Assembly (NCBI GenBank): GCA_002352635.1
Contig: DEIT01000104.1
Span: 7,902-26,556 of the forward strand
DNA length: 18,655 bases
Source: Hyphomicrobiaceae bacterium UBA2767
Lineage (GTDB): Bacteria > Pseudomonadota > Alphaproteobacteria > Rhizobiales > Methyloligellaceae
Direction: 5' to 3'
Of the stretch, positions 7,704-14,630 are shown piece after piece. Under the pieces are notes generated by a model, which ran no database searches, was not told where the DNA came from, and saw only the letters and a program-made list of their open reading frames with translations. Made by a program: the position numbers and the translations under genes. Each line of letters opens with the position of its first letter. Position 1 is the stretch's first letter.

Positions 7704-7800
7704 TGCTTCACGCGTCTGGCTGCACGTGACGCGGCCTTGGGCGAGGCTCACTCCGTAACAAACCCTGTGTCAGACTTCAACGAACAGAGAGGCCTTTCCC

Positions 7801-8412
7801 ATGGCAGTGGAACTCCATCAGGGCGACCTTCCCTCAGGTGTGGATTTCGGAAATGCGGTGGCAATAGACACCGAGACCCTTGGCCTCAACCCGCTGCGCG
7901 ACCGATTGTGCCTGGTGCAACTCTCAAGCGGAGACGGGAATGCACATCTGGTCCAAATTTCAAAAAATCCGGCTGACGCCCCGAACCTGAAAGCATTGCT
8001 TGAGGATCCTGAGGTGCTCAAGCTGTTTCACTTCGCGCGCTTCGATATCGCCGTGCTGTACCACACCTTCGGCGTTATGGCGCAGCCTCTCTATTGCACC
8101 AAGATCGCCTCCCGCCTCACCCGAACTTTCACCGACCGCCACGGCCTTAAAGATCTGTGCAGGGAGTTGCTCGGAGTCGATTTGTCCAAGCAGCAGCAAA
8201 CGTCGGATTGGGGCGCTGAGGCTCTGACGCCGGAGCAGTTGGACTATGCCGCGTCCGATGTCCTTTATCTCCATCAGCTCAAGAGCAAGCTGGACGATAT
8301 GCTCGTCCGTGAAGGCCGAGAGGAATTGGCACACGCCTGCTACAGTTTCCTGCCGACCCGGGCGAAGCTTGACCTTGGCGGTTGGGCCGAAGAGGATATT
8401 TTTTCGCACTAG
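7801..8412 (+). CDS. nrnC: NrnC-type 3'-5' oligoribonuclease (often annotated RNase D)
   Basis: This 203-residue protein is a DEDDy 3'-5' exonuclease: D23 and E25 in AIDTETLGL, D82 in HFARFDIAVL, and Y149 with D153 in YAASDVLYL. It consists of the exonuclease domain alone; the HRDC domains of the roughly 375-residue E. coli RNase D are absent. Size and sequence (HQGDLP near the start, RDRLCLVQLSSGDG, TRTFTDRHGLKDLC, SKQQQTSDW, RAKLDLGGW) match the alphaproteobacterial NrnC family, known to degrade diribonucleotides and nanoRNA in place of Orn. NrnC orthologues form ring-shaped octamers; that applies here by homology only. The ATG at 7801 has GAGAGG 9 bases upstream. It lies between tRNA-Leu and the LPS-transport genes, a common rhizobial arrangement. 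Confidence 0.93.
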   Translation: MAVELHQGDLPSGVDFGNAVAIDTETLGLNPLRDRLCLVQLSSGDGNAHLVQISKNPADAPNLKALLEDPEVLKLFHFARFDIAVLYHTFGVMAQPLYCTKIASRLTRTFTDRHGLKDLCRELLGVDLSKQQQTSDWGAEALTPEQLDYAASDVLYLHQLKSKLDDMLVREGREELAHACYSFLPTRAKLDLGGWAEEDIFSH

Positions 8413-8465
8413 AGCGCGGTTGGCCGTTGCGCCCGAACCAGGCCCGGCCCCAATCTGAGCACAGT

Positions 8466-8492
8466 TTGTGTCAATAGTTTTGCGCATATAAT
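8466..8492 (+). promoter_or_regulatory. Candidate promoter of the lpt-rpoN operon
   Basis: TATAAT (8487-8492) is a perfect -10 box. TTGTGT (8466-8471) is a partial -35 box, but the spacer is only 15 bases. Transcription would start near 8499, giving a leader of about 60 bases to the lptC-lptA ATG at 8562. Confidence 0.4.
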
Positions 8493-8561
8493 TGGGTTTT
8501 GCGGATATACTTACGCCTTGGCGCCCCACTAACGGCGAACCGGGGCCGGATTTTGCATGCA

Positions 8562-10256
8562 ATGACCAGCGACGCCCATCACTCACTCGCCATGCCGGGT
8601 CGAGACTTCATTAAGGCGCCCACCATTGCCGAGCGCTCAAAAGCGCTCGACCGTGCTCGCACGCACAGTTGGCTGGTTTCACGACTGAAGTTTGCCCTTC
8701 CAATTCTTGCTGTCGCAATGGTGGGGCTTTACTTCCTCTCTCCCAGCATTGAGGTCTCAATCGGCGACATAAATGCCAGCGTCGAAGGCATCGTCATCGA
8801 GAAGGGCAGCTTGCGGATGGTCAATCCCAAACTGGAGGGGGCCAACGAGAAACAAGGCACCTATGTTGTAACTGCCCAATATGCGGAACAAGCCGTCGCT
8901 GATCCCGATACCATTCATCTCACTGAGTTGCAGGCGGAGACTGATAACGCGCAAAAAGGTTGGTCGCGCCTGACCTCACCAAAGGGGATATTCAAAACCA
9001 AAACCGAACAGCTTGAACTGATCGGCGACATTCGTGTCGCGCAAAGCAACGGAATGAAGGCACGGCTTACGCGCGCCGACGTCGACATGAAGCGCCAAAC
9101 CGTCATCAGCAAGGAGCCCGTGAAGGTCGACTTTCCAAACGGAAAACTCGATTCCAATGCGATGCGCATAAATATGGAATCCAAGGAAGCGGAATTTCTC
9201 GGCGATGTGAAAGTTCTGATGGAGCAGGAAAAGAAGGCATCTGCGGAACCAAAACCGGAAGAACCTGTCCAGTCATTTGCCGTGGCCTTGAAAAGTGACG
9301 AGCCCGTCAATATCGCCGCGCCCAAACTCACCATCTTCGACGCCAACAAACTGGCCCATTTTCGGGGCGGCGTCGAAACCGTCCAGGGCGGCTCACGTAT
9401 GAAATCCAAGGAGCTCAAGGTCTATTACGCACGCGAGGAGCAGCAAGACACAAAAAGCCAGGGCGGTGGCAAACTGAAACTCATCGATGCCAGCGGGAAT
9501 GTCCGGATTGAGACCACAGATGGACGCAAGGCAAATGCGGGGCAGTTGATTTATGACGCCATCCTGCAGCAATTGACCCTCAACGAGGACGTTGTCGTCA
9601 CTCAGGGAAAAAACAAGCTTGCGGGCAAACAGATGATCTCAGACCTCGCGACCGGCATTACGCGTTTCCCGCCAATTGACAGGGTGTTCGGCCATTTCAA
9701 GCCGGCCAGTGATGAGAACGCGAAGGCCACGAAACAAGGTGAGCAAGAGAAAAATCCGACTGTTATTGAGGGTGCCGCCCAGATTGACCTTTCGAGCACG
9801 CGTGGCAAACCCGTGGATATCGAGGCCGACTCGCTTACGGTCAACGACAAGACCAGCGTTGCGGAATTTTTTGGCAACGTCAAAGTCATCCAAGGCGCTA
9901 TGACCATGCAGTCGCGGAAACTTGCGGTGAATTACTCCAGCAAGGAAACCTCTGCATCGAGCGAAAAACGAGGCGGGTCGAATATCAAGAGCATTCGGGC
10001 GGAAGGCAACGTGGTAATAGACACCTCTGAAGAGCAAAAAACCACAAGCGACTGGGCCCTGTTTGATGCTGCCAATCAGACGGTGACCATTGGTGGAAAT
10101 GTCGTATTAAGTCAGGGTGATAATGTGATAAAGGGTAGCCAGCTGGTTATCGATCTGACGACGAACAAGAGCCGTTTCGTGGATGGCAGTGGCCTCCCTT
10201 GGAAACAGCAGCGCGTTCGCGGCATTTTCGTACCTCAGAAGAATGGTAAGCAGTAG
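8562..10256 (+). CDS. LptC-LptA-LptA fusion, LPS transport bridge protein
   Basis: LptC is the inner-membrane-anchored periplasmic partner of the LptB2FG transporter; LptA is normally a separate soluble protein that bridges to the outer membrane. Here one 564-residue frame holds both. Residues 1-42 are cytoplasmic, 44-60 form one membrane segment (FALPILAVAMVGLYFLS), and 62-222 are an LptC jellyroll (GTYVVTAQYAEQ, TSPKGIFKTKTEQLELIGDI, EFLGDVKVLM). A Glu/Lys/Pro linker (223-244) leads to LptA module 1 (245-370, SDEPVNIAAPKLTIFD to DLATGITRF) and, after a charged linker (371-413), module 2 (414-541, TRGKPVDIEADSLTV to DLTTNKSRF). Neither LptA module has its own signal peptide or start, so both should stay tethered. 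The frame is continuous. ATG 8562 is preferred over an upstream TTG (8499) at the likely transcription start. lptB follows. Confidence 0.9.
   Translation: MTSDAHHSLAMPGRDFIKAPTIAERSKALDRARTHSWLVSRLKFALPILAVAMVGLYFLSPSIEVSIGDINASVEGIVIEKGSLRMVNPKLEGANEKQGTYVVTAQYAEQAVADPDTIHLTELQAETDNAQKGWSRLTSPKGIFKTKTEQLELIGDIRVAQSNGMKARLTRADVDMKRQTVISKEPVKVDFPNGKLDSNAMRINMESKEAEFLGDVKVLMEQEKKASAEPKPEEPVQSFAVALKSDEPVNIAAPKLTIFDANKLAHFRGGVETVQGGSRMKSKELKVYYAREEQQDTKSQGGGKLKLIDASGNVRIETTDGRKANAGQLIYDAILQQLTLNEDVVVTQGKNKLAGKQMISDLATGITRFPPIDRVFGHFKPASDENAKATKQGEQEKNPTVIEGAAQIDLSSTRGKPVDIEADSLTVNDKTSVAEFFGNVKVIQGAMTMQSRKLAVNYSSKETSASSEKRGGSNIKSIRAEGNVVIDTSEEQKTTSDWALFDAANQTVTIGGNVVLSQGDNVIKGSQLVIDLTTNKSRFVDGSGLPWKQQRVRGIFVPQKNGKQ
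9294..10184 (+). repeat. Tandem LptA/OstA modules (protein-level repeat)
   Basis: Two homologous segments of about 126-128 residues are encoded at 9294-9671 and 9801-10184. Matching blocks in order are DEPVNIAAPKLTIFD / GKPVDIEADSLTVND, AHFRGGVETVQGGSRMKSKE / AEFFGNVKVIQGAMTMQSRK, LIDASGNVRIETTD / SIRAEGNVVIDTSE, LTLNEDVVVTQGKNKLAGKQ / VTIGGNVVLSQGDNVIKGSQ, and DLATGITRF / DLTTNKSRF. DNA identity is low, so this is an old duplication, not a recent tandem copy. Confidence 0.85.
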
Positions 10257-10260
10257 ATCG

Positions 10261-10287
10261 ACGATTGCGACACATCCTTACAATCGT
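10261..10287 (+). repeat. Inverted repeat between lptC-lptA and lptB
   Basis: ACGATTG (10261-10267) and CAATCGT (10281-10287) form a perfect 7-bp stem with a 13-base loop, four bases after the fusion-gene stop. No immediate T tract follows. It could be an mRNA processing or stabilising structure within the operon, or chance. Confidence 0.35.
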
Positions 10288-10343
10288 TACCTGTTTCATC
10301 GAATTTTAACCGGCGTGGGCTTCAACTAGGAGTGAGAGACTCA

Positions 10344-11183
10344 GTGGGTAAGCTGTTGTCATTTCCTGGCCGCCAAACCGCAGGAGATCGGGACCTCTCA
10401 GGCGAGTTGCATGAGGCTTTCGATTTCGGTGCAGATACCTCCGGTCAAGCGGACGCGTCCTCCGGCCGACTTATGGTCGAGTCCGTCGTAAAGAGTTTCA
10501 AGAAGCGTCCTGTCGTTCGCGGTGTCAGCCTTTCGCTTACCCGTGGTGAGACGGTGGGATTGCTCGGCCCCAACGGGGCGGGCAAGACGACGGTGTTCTA
10601 CATGATCACCGGTCTGATACCCGCCGATGAGGGTCGGATCCTGATCGACGGCGAGGACATCACACGATTGCCGATGTACCGGCGTGCACGCCTCGGCATC
10701 GGGTATTTGCCGCAGGAGGCCTCAATCTTCAGGGGTCTGACGGTAGAGCAGAATATTCGCGCGGTGCTTGAACTGGTCGAGCCCGACAAGGAACAACGAG
10801 AGGCGCATCTGGAAGCGCTGCTGGAGGAATTCAAGATTACACGGGTTCGCAAATCACCCTCGATAGCGCTCTCTGGTGGTGAACGCCGCCGCGTCGAGAT
10901 CGCCCGTGCACTTGCGACCCGCCCCTCCTTCATGCTGCTTGACGAGCCCTTCGCCGGCATCGATCCAATTGCCATCGGCGACATCCGCGATCTGGTACGG
11001 CATTTGACCGACCGTGGCATCGGCGTCCTCATTACCGATCACAATGTCCGCGAGACACTCGAGTTGGTTGACCGGGCTTACATCATCTACGACGGCCAAC
11101 TTCTTACCGAAGGCACGCCGGATGAAATCATCGCCAATGAGGACGTACGGCGCGTTTATCTCGGGGACAGCTTCTCGCTTTAG
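10344..11183 (+). CDS. lptB: LPS export ABC transporter ATP-binding protein
   Basis: LptB dimerises and hydrolyses ATP under LptFG to push lipopolysaccharide out of the inner membrane onto LptC and LptA. The 279-residue protein has all ABC ATPase motifs: Walker A GPNGAGKTT (75-83), Q-loop Gln124 in YLPQEASIF, signature LSGGERRR (176-183), Walker B FMLLDE with catalytic Glu201, and switch His233 in ITDHN. About 44 residues precede the ATPase core, unlike the 241-residue E. coli protein; this polar N-terminal extension contains EAFDFG and looks disordered. The start is GTG 10344, with AGGAG 11 bases upstream; the GTG at 10332 overlaps that site. lptF and lptG are not in the window and are usually elsewhere in this group. 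Confidence 0.95.
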   Translation: MGKLLSFPGRQTAGDRDLSGELHEAFDFGADTSGQADASSGRLMVESVVKSFKKRPVVRGVSLSLTRGETVGLLGPNGAGKTTVFYMITGLIPADEGRILIDGEDITRLPMYRRARLGIGYLPQEASIFRGLTVEQNIRAVLELVEPDKEQREAHLEALLEEFKITRVRKSPSIALSGGERRRVEIARALATRPSFMLLDEPFAGIDPIAIGDIRDLVRHLTDRGIGVLITDHNVRETLELVDRAYIIYDGQLLTEGTPDEIIANEDVRRVYLGDSFSL

Positions 11184-11210
11184 GAAATCGGGAACAGGCG
11201 GCACAGGCTC

Positions 11211-12752
11211 ATGGCGCTTTCATCAAAACTGGAACTGAGACAGGGCCAAAGCCTTGTAATGACACCTCAGCTGCAGCAGGCGATCAAGCTCCTGCAGCTC
11301 TCCAACCTCGAGCTGACGGAATTCGTTGAAGGCGAACTCGAGCGCAATCCACTTTTGGAGCGCAACGACAATGCCGGTGAACCTGAGGAACGGCGTTCCA
11401 CTGATGCTGGTGAAAAGCACACAGAGGAGAACAAAAACACCTCAGACGAAAACTCGCGGCAGGACGATGAATGGCTCGATCCAACGACGAACCAGGTGCA
11501 ACGCGATACCGAGACGGTATTCGACACGGATGCTGAAAACGTCTTTCCTGATTCGGCTGAACCTGGTCCTGCTCCCAGCCTAAACAGCTGGTCATCACCC
11601 TCGACGGGCGGTGGATCGGGCGACTCGTATAATCTTGAGGCTTTCGTCGCCGATGAACTGACCCTGCAGGATCATCTGACCGAGCAGCTTCAGCTTGCCA
11701 TCTCCGATCCGGTCAGACGGATGATTGGCGATCATCTCGTCGATCTTGTTGACGAAGATGGCTATATGCGCGGTGATCTTACAAATCTGGCAGAGCGGCT
11801 CGGGGCACCGACGGAGCTGGTGGAGGACACGCTGCAGACACTGCAGACGTTCGAGCCTGCAGGTGTATTTGCACGCAACCTGGCGGAATGCCTCACGCTG
11901 CAACTCAAGGACCAGAACCGCTTCGACCCGGCAATCGAAACATTCATCGCCCATCTTGATTTGATCGCCAAGCGCGACCTGGCAGGCCTCAAGCGCGCCT
12001 GCGGGGTAAGCGATGAAGACCTCGCGGACATGATCGCGGAAATCAAAACCCTGGAACCCAAACCTGGGCTGAAATTCGGCAAATCCTCCGTTCAGCCTGT
12101 GGTGCCCGACGTATTCGTGCGCCAGCGCCCAGATTCAAGTTGGCTCGTGGAGTTAAACAACGACACGCTGCCTAAGGTGCTTGTGAACCAGGCGTATTAT
12201 GCAACCGTGAGCAAAACCGCCAAAATAGAGAAAGACAAGACCTACCTGCACGACTGCTTCCAGACAGCAAACTGGTTGGTCAAGAGCCTCGATCAGCGCG
12301 CGCGTACCATTCTCAAGGTTGCCAAGGAAATCGTGAAACAGCAGGACGCATTTCTGACCCACGGGGTCCAGTATCTGAGGCCACTGAACCTGAAGATGGT
12401 TGCCGACGCCATAGAGATGCACGAATCAACCGTGAGCCGTGTCACCAGCAACAAGTATATGGCGACCACTCGCGGCACGTTCGAACTGAAGTATTTCTTC
12501 ACATCGGCTATCCCGTCATCGGGGTCTGGTGAAGCGCATTCATCGGAGGCCGTGCGGCACCGAATCAAACAGCTGGTCGACAACGAAGCCGTCACAAGTG
12601 TGTTGTCCGATGACAAGATCGTTGATCTTCTCAAAGCGGAAGGCATCGATATCGCCCGGCGGACGGTCGCAAAATATCGCGAGTCGATGCGGATTCCATC
12701 GTCGGTGGAGCGCCGGCGCGAGAAGAAAATGGCCTCGAGCACTTTGTCGTAA
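11211..12752 (+). CDS. rpoN: RNA polymerase sigma-54 factor
   Basis: RpoN directs RNA polymerase to -24/-12 promoters opened by enhancer-binding AAA+ activators, typically for nitrogen, C4-dicarboxylate or flagellar genes. The 513 residues contain region I (about 1-50; QSLVMTPQLQQAIKLLQLSN, the activator-interacting part), a long acidic region II (about 50-140), the core-binding part of region III (about 140-330), the helix-turn-helix (about 390-415; MVADAIEMHESTVSRVTSNK), and the RpoN box ARRTVAKYRE at 482-491, which reads the -24 element. It starts 27 bases after lptB and is probably co-transcribed with it. A terminator candidate follows 25 bases after the stop. Length and motifs are normal. 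Confidence 0.97.
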   Translation: MALSSKLELRQGQSLVMTPQLQQAIKLLQLSNLELTEFVEGELERNPLLERNDNAGEPEERRSTDAGEKHTEENKNTSDENSRQDDEWLDPTTNQVQRDTETVFDTDAENVFPDSAEPGPAPSLNSWSSPSTGGGSGDSYNLEAFVADELTLQDHLTEQLQLAISDPVRRMIGDHLVDLVDEDGYMRGDLTNLAERLGAPTELVEDTLQTLQTFEPAGVFARNLAECLTLQLKDQNRFDPAIETFIAHLDLIAKRDLAGLKRACGVSDEDLADMIAEIKTLEPKPGLKFGKSSVQPVVPDVFVRQRPDSSWLVELNNDTLPKVLVNQAYYATVSKTAKIEKDKTYLHDCFQTANWLVKSLDQRARTILKVAKEIVKQQDAFLTHGVQYLRPLNLKMVADAIEMHESTVSRVTSNKYMATTRGTFELKYFFTSAIPSSGSGEAHSSEAVRHRIKQLVDNEAVTSVLSDDKIVDLLKAEGIDIARRTVAKYRESMRIPSSVERRREKKMASSTLS

Positions 12753-12777
12753 GCGCGCCTGATAGCTTACTTTTCCT

Positions 12778-12851
12778 GGTTTTTTCGACAGTTTTCCGGT
12801 GCAACTTTCGGCTGCAAGCCGCTGTGTTGATAAACTGTGAAACCTTTTTTT
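12778..12851 (+). terminator. Composite Rho-independent terminator after rpoN
   Basis: A long interrupted stem is visible: GGTTT (12778-12782) pairs with AAACC (12840-12844), then ACAGTTT (12788-12794) pairs with AAACTGT (12832-12838). Inside is a small hairpin CGGCT-GCA-AGCCG (12809-12821). Seven Ts (12845-12851) directly abut the base of the stem. This arrangement fits intrinsic termination of the lpt-rpoN transcript before the hpf promoter. Confidence 0.6.
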
Positions 12852-12869
12852 CAATGGCATGAATTCGAT

Positions 12870-12897
12870 TTGACACTGCTCGGACTCATGTTCTAAT
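12870..12897 (+). promoter_or_regulatory. Near-consensus promoter of hpf
   Basis: TTGACA (12870-12875) is a perfect -35 box, followed after 16 bases by TCTAAT (12892-12897), 5 of 6 matches to the -10. Predicted transcription start is near 12904, leaving a leader of about 148 bases before hpf. It lies just after the rpoN terminator, so hpf-ptsN can be expressed independently. Confidence 0.7.
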
Positions 12898-13051
12898 TTC
12901 CCGGCCCGCGGCGAAAGGCACCGTAAAGATGCCCCAGCTGCCGAGCTCAGCAGAGATCGATCTGATCGAGAATGACAGACCGAAAAACCCGGCCCGCCTA
13001 GCACAACCGGGACACAACCGAGGCGGAGCCGTCGCAGTTCCGGGACGAGCG

Positions 13052-13636
13052 ATGGCATTACAAGTTACCGGCAAGAACCTGGACGTTGGCGAGGCCTTGC
13101 GGAGCTACGTGATAGAACGCATTGAGACAACCTTGGAGAAATACGCCGGTCAGAGCTCTTTGGGCCATGTCCGTATCGAGAAAGCGCATGGTGCGTTTCT
13201 CACCGGTTGTACGATCCAGCTCAATTCAGGCATGAGCCTTGAGGCACATGGCGAAGCCCCGGACGCCTATGCAAGCGCGGATCAGGCACTAGAGCGCCTG
13301 GAAAAACGCCTGCGGCGATACAAGAGGCGCCTCAAGAAGCGCCACGTTCCGGGAGAAAAGGCACTCGCGAATGTTGAAGTGCCCTACTATGTCATACAAC
13401 AAGCCGAGGAAGAGGAAACGGCCCCAGAGGGCGACAATCCAGTGGTAATCGCAGAGGCCCAGACTGTGATACGCGAGCTCTCGGTGAGCGATGCGGTAAT
13501 GCAGCTTGATCTCACAGACCATCCACTGCTTGTCTTTCAAAACGCCGGGCATGGACGTATCAATGTCGTGTACCGGCGCAGTGATGGTAACATCGGCTGG
13601 ATAGACCCCGGTGGACAGTTGCCTGGCACCAGCTAA
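13052..13636 (+). CDS. hpf: Ribosome hibernation-promoting factor, long form
   Basis: Long HPF binds the 30S decoding region with its N-terminal domain and joins two ribosomes through its C-terminal domain, giving inactive 100S dimers under stress. The 194-residue protein has the N-terminal domain at about 1-100 (MALQVTGKNLDVGEALRSYV; basic helix ending LEKRLRRYKRRLKKRH), an acidic linker (QAEEEETAPEGD, 117-128) and a C-terminal dimerisation domain at about 135-190 (LSVSDAVMQLDLTDHPLLVF ending in NVVYRRSDGNIGWIDP). ATG 13052 gives the standard N-terminus; an upstream in-frame ATG (12929) would add 41 residues of non-family sequence and lies inside the leader. ptsN follows and is probably co-transcribed. 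The old name is the RpoN-linked sigma-54 modulation protein. Confidence 0.95.
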   Translation: MALQVTGKNLDVGEALRSYVIERIETTLEKYAGQSSLGHVRIEKAHGAFLTGCTIQLNSGMSLEAHGEAPDAYASADQALERLEKRLRRYKRRLKKRHVPGEKALANVEVPYYVIQQAEEEETAPEGDNPVVIAEAQTVIRELSVSDAVMQLDLTDHPLLVFQNAGHGRINVVYRRSDGNIGWIDPGGQLPGTS

Positions 13637-13643
13637 TTGCTTA

Positions 13644-13667
13644 CCGGCATGTCTGTGCACATGCCGG
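13644..13667 (+). repeat. Perfect stem-loop between hpf and ptsN
   Basis: CCGGCATGT (13644-13652), loop CTGTGC, and ACATGCCGG (13659-13667) form a perfect 9-bp stem, seven bases after the hpf stop and 29 bases before the chosen ptsN start. No T tract follows, so simple intrinsic termination is unlikely; an RNase processing or mRNA-stability element is plausible. Two in-frame ATGs (13649, 13661) lie inside it and are poor start candidates. Confidence 0.65.
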
Positions 13668-13696
13668 AAGTCAAAATAGAGGTTGAGATCAAACTC

Positions 13697-14161
13697 ATGG
13701 ATCTAGGCGATCTTATTAAGCCTGAAGGCATCACGTTGTCGCTGGGCGCGAAGAGCAAGAAACACGTGCTTCAGGGAATGTCTGCCGCCGCAGCGGATAT
13801 CACGGGCCTTTCGGAACGTGACATCTTCGATACGCTGTTACAACGCGAACGGCTTGGCTCTACTGGCGTCGGCCAGGGCGTCGCCATCCCACACGGCAAA
13901 CTCGCCGAACTCACCGAAATTGTAGGCTTGTTCGCACGCCTCGATAAGCCAATTGAATTCGAGGCTGTGGATGGAGAACCCGTGGACGTCGTGTTTCTGC
14001 TGCTCGCACCCGAAAGCGCCGGTGCCGATCATCTCAAGGCTTTGGCACGCATCTCACGTTTCCTTCGCATCCCAACTTCCATTGAAGATTTGCGGATCGC
14101 AGGAAGCAGTGAGGCAATTTACGCCATCCTGACGGAAGCAGAAAAAGAACACGCGGCCTAA
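13697..14161 (+). CDS. ptsN: PTS IIA-like nitrogen regulatory protein
   Basis: EIIA-Ntr is the terminal phospho-acceptor of the nitrogen phosphotransferase system (PtsP, NPr, EIIA-Ntr). It regulates other proteins, such as potassium transport and kinase systems, instead of carrying sugar. The 154-residue protein has the PTS EIIA type-2 fold, with the phosphorylatable His66 in GVGQGVAIPHGK and the following LFARLDKPIEFEAVDGEPVDVVFLLLAP block. The start at ATG 13697 (MDLGDLIKPEGI) matches the family and places the active histidine where rhizobial homologues have it. It lies 60 bases after hpf, separated by a perfect hairpin, and completes the widespread rpoN-hpf-ptsN cluster. Confidence 0.95.
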   Translation: MDLGDLIKPEGITLSLGAKSKKHVLQGMSAAAADITGLSERDIFDTLLQRERLGSTGVGQGVAIPHGKLAELTEIVGLFARLDKPIEFEAVDGEPVDVVFLLLAPESAGADHLKALARISRFLRIPTSIEDLRIAGSSEAIYAILTEAEKEHAA

Positions 14162-14196
14162 ATACAACCCAACCGAACCTATATTGGCGAGAGCCG

Positions 14197-14219
14197 CAGG
14201 CACCCCACACCGATGCCTG
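14197..14219. terminator. Weak bidirectional hairpin between convergent ptsN and DUF1150
   Basis: CAGGCA (14197-14202) and TGCCTG (14214-14219) form a 6-bp stem with an 11-base loop in the 59-base gap between convergent genes. There is no T tract on either side, so termination is a guess based on position. Confidence 0.3.
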
Positions 14220-14220
14220 G

Positions 14221-14505
14221 CTAGTGAACGCTCACTGGCTCGAGATCGTTGGTGATTGCGCTGGCAATTGCTGAATCACGGCTGTCGGTCAGCCCAAGAG
14301 GCGTGCCGTCAGCGCTGACAAGCGCGAACAGGTCAATACCTTCAGGCAACCCTGAAAGCGCCGGAAAAAGATCGCGAGCCTGATCGCTGTCGATCTGTTT
14401 TACATAGGCAACCTGCCCATCTCCAAGCCGCGCGAAATCGAGCGCGCTCATGACGGTCGCGGGGCCAATACCGGTTTTTCTGTCGTCACTTTGTTCGTTC
14501 ATCAT
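14221..14505 (-). CDS. DUF1150 family protein
   Basis: This small acidic 94-residue protein matches the DUF1150 family of alphaproteobacteria, which sits beside hsp20 genes and has no known function. It has no membrane segment, signal or cysteine. The core runs from MSALDFARLGDGQVAYVKQI through FPALSGLPEGIDLFALVSAD to SRDSAIASAITND; the VSADGTPLGLTDSRDSA block is typical. The start is set by a perfect AGGAGG (14517..14511 region) five bases before ATG 14505; a second ATG follows directly at 14502. An upstream in-frame ATG at 14541 is rejected because the Shine-Dalgarno lies downstream of it. It lies 125 bases downstream of hsp20 on the same strand and is probably co-expressed with it. Confidence 0.82.
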   Translation of the reverse strand: MMNEQSDDRKTGIGPATVMSALDFARLGDGQVAYVKQIDSDQARDLFPALSGLPEGIDLFALVSADGTPLGLTDSRDSAIASAITNDLEPVSVH

Positions 14506-14630
14506 TTTAGCCTCCTTTTGTTGGCAGGCTTGGCTTTGCAATTTGCACAGTCAGCTCGCGGCACCTGCAAATGCCACTTGCTTTGAGGTGGCACAGAAGA
14601 CAATCCAGAGCTTCAATGCCGCCGAGGTTT

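Noticed and set aside
7711..7733. Terminator after tRNA-Leu
   Set aside because: A 6-bp stem CGCGTC/GACGCG is present, but the loop is 11 bases and no T tract follows, so support is too weak.
9602..10037. Minus-strand open frames inside the LptA modules
   Set aside because: They are antisense to a continuous coding frame and show no family features.
13624..13640. Possible sigma-54 promoter (TGGCAC ... TTGC) before ptsN
   Set aside because: The distance between GG and GC is 12 bases, while sigma-54 promoters need 10. It also overlaps the hpf stop codon.
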